Origin: DASUPK01 sp963743575
GTDB lineage: Bacteria; Actinomycetota; Thermoleophilia; Solirubrobacterales; 70-9
Reading direction: 5' to 3'
NCBI GenBank assembly: GCA_963743575.1
Contig: CAVUQC010000007.1
Coordinates: forward strand, 868,001-932,000
Length of the DNA: 64,000 bases
Shown: positions 59,537 to 64,000 of the stretch, one piece after another
Numbering within the stretch: position 1 is the stretch's first letter
How the letters are laid out: each line of letters opens with the position of its first letter
The notes under the pieces: model-generated
The model's input: the letters and a program-made list of their open reading frames with translations, nothing else
The model's database searches: none
Told to the model about the DNA's origin: nothing
Translations under genes and position numbers: made by a program

Positions 59537-59926
59537 GTGAACCGCAACTACGAACTCGTATTGATGCTCGATCCCGAGGCCGCCGACGAGGCCCGCGAGA
59601 AGGTCGCGGGCGACGTCAAGCAGGCGATCGAGGGCGCGGGCACGCTCGACCAGGCCGATGTCTGGGGCGTGCGCAAGCTCGCCTACGAGATCAAGCAGCG
59701 CAACGAGGCCGACTACCGCTTCTTCCGCTTCCAGGGCGAGCCACAGCTGCTCGAGCGGCTCGATCACAACCTGAAGATCACCGACGGCGTCCTGCGCTTT
59801 CGGATCTTCAAGGTCGACCCCGACGCTCCCGTGAACCCGCCGCCCGCAATCGAGCGGCCCATGGCGATCGAGGGTGCCCGCCCCGACCGCGAAGACCGGC
59901 CTCGCCGCGGGCGTCGCGACGAGTAG
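59537..59926 (+). CDS. rpsF: 30S ribosomal protein S6
   Basis: S6 binds 16S rRNA together with S18. The 129-residue protein shows NYELVLMLDPEA at the start, GVRKLAYEIKQRNEADYRFFRFQ in the centre and LERLDHNLKITDGVLRFRIFK near the end. An Arg/Pro-rich tail follows. GTG 59537 is the start. It begins the conserved cluster rpsF-ssb-rpsR-rplI-dnaB. ssb follows after 105 bp. Confidence 0.96.
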   Translation: MNRNYELVLMLDPEAADEAREKVAGDVKQAIEGAGTLDQADVWGVRKLAYEIKQRNEADYRFFRFQGEPQLLERLDHNLKITDGVLRFRIFKVDPDAPVNPPPAIERPMAIEGARPDREDRPRRGRRDE

Positions 59927-60031
59927 CTCGTTTCGCAGTTTCCGGCGTTTCTTCCCCAACGGGGGGAGAACCGACCGTGCGGCGACCTAAGATCGATATT
60001 CGCGAATCAATAGAGAAGAGGAGTTGATCAA

Positions 60032-60511
60032 GTGGCGGGTTCGAACATCAACACGGTCGTGATCACAGGAAATCTGACCAAGGACCCCGAGCTGCGCTCG
60101 ACGCCGGGCGGGACATCCGTCTGCAAGCTCCGTGTGGCCGTCAACAGCCGCCGCAAGGACGGCCAGAGCGGCGAGTGGGTCGACAAGCCCAACTACTTCG
60201 ATGTCACTGTCTGGGGCGCGCAGGGCGAGAACTGCGCCAACTACCTCTCCAAGGGTCGCCCGGTCGCCGTCGAGGGACGGCTCGACTGGCGCGAGTGGGA
60301 GGCCCAAGACGGCTCCAAGCGCCAGGCGGTCGAGATCATCGCCAACAGCGTCCAGTTCCTTGGTTCGCGCTCGGACAACGCCGGTGGCGGCGGGGGCGGT
60401 GGCGGCAACGGGACCTTCCAGCCCAGCTCAGACGTGCCGGCAGACACCTCGGACTTCGAGGGCGCCTCGGTCGGCTCGGGCGGCGGCTCGGACGACGACA
60501 TTCCGTTCTAA
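60032..60511 (+). CDS. ssb: Single-stranded DNA-binding protein
   Basis: The 159-residue SSB has the OB fold (INTVVITGNLTKDPELRSTP, NYFDVTVWGAQGENCANYLSKGRPVAVEGRLDWREW in part). A Gly/Ser-rich linker follows and the DDDIPF C-terminal tip that recruits replication and repair proteins. A GAGGAG site precedes GTG 60032. The stop codon runs directly into dispersed repeat copy 3. Confidence 0.97.
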   Translation: MAGSNINTVVITGNLTKDPELRSTPGGTSVCKLRVAVNSRRKDGQSGEWVDKPNYFDVTVWGAQGENCANYLSKGRPVAVEGRLDWREWEAQDGSKRQAVEIIANSVQFLGSRSDNAGGGGGGGGNGTFQPSSDVPADTSDFEGASVGSGGGSDDDIPF

Positions 60512-60610
60512 GCGGCCACCAGGCCGCCCTCCTTTCGAGCGGAGGGCGAAGCCCGAAGCGACTGATGTTGGGCGGCCGCTCGTGGCCGCGACCTGATGGC
60601 GAAGCCGGGT
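60512..60610 (+). repeat. Dispersed 100-bp repeat, copy 3
   Basis: It starts directly after the ssb stop with GCGGCCACCAGGCCGC. GAGCGGAGGGCGAAGCCCG, GGGCGGCCGCTCGTGGCCGC and CTGATGGCGAAGCCGGG follow. This is the cleanest copy and aligns with 56317-56418 along its full length. It fills the gap between ssb and rpsR. Confidence 0.87.
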
Positions 60611-60633
60611 GATCGCTACCATCCGCGCCTCGC

Positions 60634-60903
60634 ATGGCTCGACAGCAACGACAGCAGACTCCCACCGGAAACCGCAGGCGTCGCGGACCGGCGGATCGCG
60701 GCCGGCCGCGGAAGTACACGCGGCTCAATGTCGAGGCGATCGACTACAAGGACCTGAACCTGCTGCGGCGGTTCATCTCCGATCGCGGCAAGACCCGCTC
60801 GCGCCGCGTCACCGGCCTCTCCCGGAAGCACCAGCAGCAGCTCGCGCTGTCAGTGAAGCGCGCACGCGAGCTCGCCCTGCTGCCCTACGTCGGCGAGCGC
60901 TAG
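60634..60903 (+). CDS. rpsR: 30S ribosomal protein S18
   Basis: The 89-residue protein has a basic Gln/Arg-rich start and the S18 core VEAIDYKDLNLLRRFISDRGK, SRRVTGLSRKHQQQLALSVKRAREL and a short LLPYVGER end. No zinc-binding cysteines are present. It starts at ATG 60634, separated from ssb by repeat copy 3. rplI follows 4 nt after the stop. Confidence 0.97.
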   Translation: MARQQRQQTPTGNRRRRGPADRGRPRKYTRLNVEAIDYKDLNLLRRFISDRGKTRSRRVTGLSRKHQQQLALSVKRARELALLPYVGER

Positions 60904-60907
60904 GCCG

Positions 60908-61363
60908 ATGGCCCAGGCGGTTCTGCTCAAGGACGTGGAGGGCCTCGGCGAGGCCGGAACGGCGATCGACGTCTCCCCCGGATACCTGCGCAACTACCTC
61001 GTCCCCCGGAAGCTGGCCCAGCCCGCGACCAAGGGCGCCCTCGAGGAAGCCCAGCGCAAGCGGGAACGCGCGGAGGAGGCCGAGAAGCAGGCCGCGGAGC
61101 GCGCCGGCGAGACCTCGGCGCTGCTCTCCAAGACGGTTCTGACGATCAATCACCGCGCCGGGGAGGACGGAAAGCTCTTCGGCTCCGTCACCTCCGCCGA
61201 GATCGCCGACGCGATCCAGGCCGCGCGCAGCATCAAGGTCGACCGCAAGAAGATCCGCCTCGAGGAGCCGATCCGCGAGACCGGCACCTACATGGTCGAC
61301 GTCGAGGTCGGCGGCGGAGTGACCGCCTCGGTCAAGACGATCGTCGCGGAAGCGAAGGAGTAG
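60908..61363 (+). CDS. rplI: 50S ribosomal protein L9
   Basis: The 151-residue L9 has the N-terminal domain AVLLKDVEGLGEAGTAIDVSPGYLRNYLVPRKLA, a long connecting helix rich in Glu/Lys/Arg, and a C-terminal rRNA-binding domain (AGEDGKLFGSVTSAEIADAI, KIRLEEPIRETGTYMVDVEV). It lies in the usual place between rpsR and dnaB and ends at a probable terminator hairpin. Confidence 0.97.
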   Translation: MAQAVLLKDVEGLGEAGTAIDVSPGYLRNYLVPRKLAQPATKGALEEAQRKRERAEEAEKQAAERAGETSALLSKTVLTINHRAGEDGKLFGSVTSAEIADAIQAARSIKVDRKKIRLEEPIRETGTYMVDVEVGGGVTASVKTIVAEAKE

Positions 61364-61380
61364 GGCGCAAAAACCGCCCT
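61362..61380 (+). terminator. Candidate intrinsic terminator after rplI
   Basis: AGGGCG (61362-61367) and CGCCCT (61375-61380) pair around CAAAAAC, overlapping the rplI stop codon, followed by TCTTC. The stem is short and the T run imperfect, so strength is uncertain, but the position before the dnaB leader fits. Confidence 0.4.
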
Positions 61381-61386
61381 TCTTCG

Positions 61387-61407
61387 CCAGGCACGATTCG
61401 TGCCTGG
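61387..61407. promoter_or_regulatory. Perfect 21-bp palindrome upstream of dnaB
   Basis: CCAGGCACGA and TCGTGCCTGG form a perfect 10-bp inverted repeat around one T. With a one-base centre it cannot make a good RNA hairpin, so a dimeric DNA-binding protein site is more likely. It lies in the 140-bp gap between rplI and dnaB, near the place where a dnaB promoter is expected. It does not resemble the actinobacterial LexA box. Confidence 0.45.
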
Positions 61408-61504
61408 AATACGGCGCTCGCAAATAGCCACAACTTGCCTGCGGGGCCCCGCCGCCTGTGGTTTTCTTGCCGGGCTCGCGCGGATCAGGTTGCACTCGGG
61501 GCAC

Positions 61505-63037
61505 ATGGGAATCCGCCGGGCCCGTATCCAGACTGGAGAGAGGCTCGGCCGCACGGTCGAGCGATTCCCTGCGCAAACCGAGGAGCAGTTGGCGACCAAC
61601 GGAACACCCACCATCGTCCCGCCGCAGAACCTGGAGGCCGAGGAGTCCGTGCTGGGCGCGATGCTGGTGGCGGAATCGACGATCGAGCCCGTCCTGCTCG
61701 ACGTCCGGCTCCAGGCAGAGGACTTCTACCGGGATCGCCACCGCACCATCTACGAGGCGATCATCAGCCTCAACGAGGACGCGAACCCCGTCGACGTCCT
61801 GACCGTCTCTGAGGCGCTCGCCAAGCACGGGCAGCTCGAGGCGATCGGTGGCCGGGACGTGGTCGCCAGCCTCGCGGCGAAGGTCCCCGCCCCAGGAAGC
61901 GCCAGCCACTACGCGCGGATCGTCAAGCAGAACTCGCTGATGCGCCGCCTCGACTCGGCGGCGAAGCAGATCCAGGCCTCCGTGGCCGAGCGGGACGGCG
62001 AGCCGTCGGAGATGGTCGAGCAGGCCGAGCGGCTGCTGTTCCAGGTCGCCCACGAGGAGCGGGCCGTCGACTTCCGCGAGATCGGCGAGATCCTCCACGA
62101 CGAGATCGACAAGCTCGAGGCGCTTGCCAGTGGCACGTCGGACATCACCGGGACGCCCTCGGGCTTCCGCGACCTCGACGACAAGACCGGGGGCTTCCAG
62201 CCCGGCAACCTGATCGTGATCGCAGCGAGGCCGGCCATGGGCAAATCAACACTGGTCTGCGACTTCGCTCAGAACGTCGCCATGAAGCACCAGAAGCCCG
62301 TCGCCCTTTTCTCCCTCGAGATGTCGGAGATGGAGCTCGCCCACCGCTTCATCGGCTCTCAGTCGCGCATCTCCTCGGATCGGCTCCGCAAGGGCAAGGT
62401 CGCGCAGAAGGACTGGCCGAAGGTCGTCAAGGCCTGTAACCAGCTCGAATCCGCGCCGCTCTGGATCGATGACTCCTCCGACCTCGGCTTGCTCGAGCTG
62501 CGCGCCAAGGCGAGGCGCCTGCACGCCCAGGAGAAGAGCCGCGGCCACGACGGTCTCGGCATGGTGATCGTCGACTACATGCAGCTGATGCGGAGCGACG
62601 ACTCTCGCGCCAATCGCGTCGAACAGGTCTCCCAGTTCAGCCGGGGGCTGAAGATCCTGGCTCGCGAGCTCGCCGTGCCCGTGATCGGCATCTCCCAGCT
62701 CTCCCGAGCGCCCGAGCAGCGACCGGACAAGCGCCCGATCCTCTCGGACCTGCGCGAGTCGGGCGCGATCGAGCAGGACGCCGACGTGGTCGGTTTCCTC
62801 TACCGCGACGACTATTACAACCAGGACTCCGAGGATCCCGGCGGTGCCGAGCTGATCCTCGCCAAGCACCGCAACGGACCGGTCGGGACCGTGCGGCTCG
62901 TCTTCCTGGAGCACTATCCAAAGTTCGCCGACCGGGCGCGCGGGGAGCAGCCCGTGGAGCAGCCGGCCGGCGAGAGCCAGGCGGCCGGTGACCTCGCCAG
63001 CGAGGGCGATCAGTTCGCGGATGCCGAGGATCTCTGA
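61505..63037 (+). CDS. dnaB: Replicative DNA helicase DnaB
   Basis: DnaB is the hexameric fork helicase. The protein has the N-terminal primase-interaction domain (PPQNLEAEESVLGAMLVAES), a linker, and the RecA-like domain with Walker A ARPAMGKSTLVCDFA, FSLEMSEMELAHRF, Walker B MVIVDYMQLM, ISQLSRAPEQRPDKRPILSDLRESGAIEQDADVV (in part) and the arginine finger region AKHRNGPVG. No intein is present, although DnaB often has one at Walker A. ATG 61505 gives 510 residues. TTG 61589 (GAGGAG nearby) gives 482 and may be the true start. Confidence 0.96.
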   Translation: MGIRRARIQTGERLGRTVERFPAQTEEQLATNGTPTIVPPQNLEAEESVLGAMLVAESTIEPVLLDVRLQAEDFYRDRHRTIYEAIISLNEDANPVDVLTVSEALAKHGQLEAIGGRDVVASLAAKVPAPGSASHYARIVKQNSLMRRLDSAAKQIQASVAERDGEPSEMVEQAERLLFQVAHEERAVDFREIGEILHDEIDKLEALASGTSDITGTPSGFRDLDDKTGGFQPGNLIVIAARPAMGKSTLVCDFAQNVAMKHQKPVALFSLEMSEMELAHRFIGSQSRISSDRLRKGKVAQKDWPKVVKACNQLESAPLWIDDSSDLGLLELRAKARRLHAQEKSRGHDGLGMVIVDYMQLMRSDDSRANRVEQVSQFSRGLKILARELAVPVIGISQLSRAPEQRPDKRPILSDLRESGAIEQDADVVGFLYRDDYYNQDSEDPGGAELILAKHRNGPVGTVRLVFLEHYPKFADRARGEQPVEQPAGESQAAGDLASEGDQFADAEDL

Positions 63038-63038
63038 G

Positions 63039-63809
63039 ATGTCGATCCACTCTCCATCCAGCGACCGCGCGCCGTGCCGCCTCGGCATCTGCGACGGGTC
63101 CGGCTGGATTCTCGGCCCGGAAGACGTCGCCCGCCCCTGCGAATGCCGCTCGCGGATGGTCGCGAAGGCCCGGCTGCGCGGCGTCGACTCGGTGATCCCT
63201 GCCAAGTACCGCGGCGTCTCCTTCGACCGACCACCTGTGACGAAGATCGATGACTTCGTAGTCAAGCGCGTACGCAACTTCTGCGAGGAGATCGACGAGA
63301 ACCTCGACACCGGCCGCGGGATGTGGTTCTTCGGCAGCTCCGGGACGGGCAAGACCACGCTCGCGATGCTGATCTCGCGCATAGCCCTCGACGCGGGGCG
63401 CTCCGTCGCCATCTACTCGCTCCCCAAGCTCCTGAGCCGGATTCGCCAGACCTATGACGCCGAGGCTGGAGAGCAGTCCTACTCGCAGCTGTTCGAGAGG
63501 CTCGCGACCGTCGACCTGCTCCATCTCGACGATCTCGGCACGGAGAAGCAGACGGATTGGGTGCTCGAGCAGCTCTATGCGCTGATCAACGAGCGCTACG
63601 AACGCCAGCACTCGTTGATCGTCACCAGCAACTTCGAGGACGACGAGCTGGAGAAGCAGCTCGGCACCCGGATCGTCTCCCGGCTGATCGAGATGTGCGG
63701 AGATCCGGTCCTCCTCTTCGACGAGGACCGCCGCATGCGCGTCTCCGCCGATGTCGCGACCTCGCTCGGCGAGGGCGGCGGCTCGGCCCTCGGTCCGCTC
63801 GACCACTAG
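63039..63809 (+). CDS. DnaC/DnaI-like AAA+ helicase loader
   Basis: The 256-residue protein has an N-terminal Cys cluster (CRLGICDGSGWI and CEC), typical of the zinc domain of DnaI/DnaC loaders. An AAA+ domain follows with FFGSSGTGKTTLAMLI (Walker A), LLHLDDLGTEK (Walker B), LIVTSNFEDDEL (sensor 1) and GTRIVSRLIEMC (arginine finger). It likely loads DnaB, whose gene ends 1 nt upstream. ATG 63039 is chosen; ATG 63021 is an alternative. The stop codon is followed at once by repeat copy 4. Confidence 0.9.
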   Translation: MSIHSPSSDRAPCRLGICDGSGWILGPEDVARPCECRSRMVAKARLRGVDSVIPAKYRGVSFDRPPVTKIDDFVVKRVRNFCEEIDENLDTGRGMWFFGSSGTGKTTLAMLISRIALDAGRSVAIYSLPKLLSRIRQTYDAEAGEQSYSQLFERLATVDLLHLDDLGTEKQTDWVLEQLYALINERYERQHSLIVTSNFEDDELEKQLGTRIVSRLIEMCGDPVLLFDEDRRMRVSADVATSLGEGGGSALGPLDH

Positions 63810-63908
63810 CCACCACCAGGTCGCTCTATTTGGGAGCGGCCGCCATGCGGCCGCGACTTATGAAGTGCGACCGCTTGTGGTGGCGATCTAATGGCGAAGC
63901 CGGGCCGC
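63809..63908 (+). repeat. Dispersed 100-bp repeat, copy 4 (variant form)
   Basis: It begins at the last base of the loader stop codon with CCACCACCAGGTCGC. GGGAGCGGCCGCCATGCGGCC, GACTTATGAAGTGCGACCGC, TTGTGGTGGCGATC and TAATGGCGAAGCCGGG follow. The block order is that of copies 2 and 3, but the GGGCGAAGCCC block is replaced by a CCGC-CATG-GCGG hairpin. The TGAAGTG segment also occurs in copy 1. Confidence 0.75.
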
Positions 63909-63941
63909 ACCGCCTGCCCGGACCCTCATAATTCCCCGGTC

Positions 63942-64000
63942 ATGCCCGGTCTCGTCATAGTCGGCGCCCAATGGGGCGACGAAGGGAAGGGAAAGGTCAC
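63942..64000 (+). CDS. purA: Adenylosuccinate synthetase, N-terminal fragment (cut by window edge)
   Basis: The last 59 nt encode PGLVIVGAQWGDEGKGKVT after the ATG at 63942. VVGAQWGDEGKGK is the strictly conserved GTP-binding N-terminus of PurA, which joins IMP and aspartate in AMP synthesis. The rest is outside the window. It follows repeat copy 4 by 33 bp. Confidence 0.93.
   Translation, partial: MPGLVIVGAQWGDEGKGKV

Noticed and set aside
61505..63037. Intein in DnaB
   Set aside because: Walker A and the other helicase motifs are contiguous and the length is normal.

Overview
The window is about 70% GC, densely packed, and full of ATGA/GTGA/TTGA 4-nt gene overlaps. It reads as a chromosomal segment of a high-GC actinobacterium, most likely class Thermoleophilia (Solirubrobacterales-like). 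That placement is an inference from gene content and protein style; no 16S rRNA gene is present. Both ends are cut: the left edge lies inside hemA and the right edge 59 nt into purA.

Layout. 0-3.2 kb: tetrapyrrole operon hemA-hemC-cobA/hemD. 3.2-12.9 kb: a secreted P-domain-like protein, SAM hydrolase family protein, BirA, a thioesterase, a large SF2 helicase with an acidic insertion, a TlpA-like lipoprotein, NfeD plus slipin, a GNAT enzyme, a GalT-like enzyme and an unknown protein. 12.9-18.7 kb: two secreted proteins, a Kef-type antiporter, a small split-barrel protein and an MBL-fold protein ending at tRNA-Arg(CCU). 18.7-27.6 kb: two stretches each closed by a partial copy of the tRNA 3' end. 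The first carries a CPA1 antiporter and half an AI-2E transporter. The second carries uspA and a complete-looking hut operon, hutH-hutU-def-hutF-hutI, in which a peptide deformylase gene occupies the place where hutG would be expected. 27.6-38.6 kb: cell-envelope acyltransferase and glycosyltransferase/methyltransferase genes, two GT-C-like membrane proteins, and pyrE flanked by two related small membrane proteins. 38.6-47.2 kb: L,D-transpeptidase, a hairpin-rich gene-free stretch, an ABC exporter with an RDD-CPBP membrane protease, HAD, MscS and a class A PBP. 47-53.9 kb: thiL, an M28-like membrane protein, an MprAB/PepD-like stress operon, and a DHFR-fold protein. 54-58 kb: an inositol-phosphatase-like gene and two trehalose genes (TreT-like and OtsA-like). 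58-59.5 kb: a damaged cupredoxin/ferritin locus. 59.5-64 kb: the replication/ribosome cluster rpsF-ssb-rpsR-rplI-dnaB-dnaC-like and then purA.

The most interesting observations are: (1) a translationally coupled peptide deformylase in a hut operon without hutG, suggesting it deformylates N-formylglutamate; (2) a roughly 100-bp dispersed repeat present four times between 54 and 64 kb, three times directly at the stop codon of the upstream gene, once supplying a start codon; (3) tRNA 3'-end remnants suggesting stepwise insertion at tRNA-Arg(CCU); (4) a cluster of strong hairpins beside a remnant of an ABC permease tail at 40.1-40.3 kb, one hairpin of which has a relative at 59.2 kb; (5) several frameshifts or truncations (PBP tail, ferritin, cupredoxin, a small Pro-rich protein) that are either gene decay or sequencing/assembly errors.
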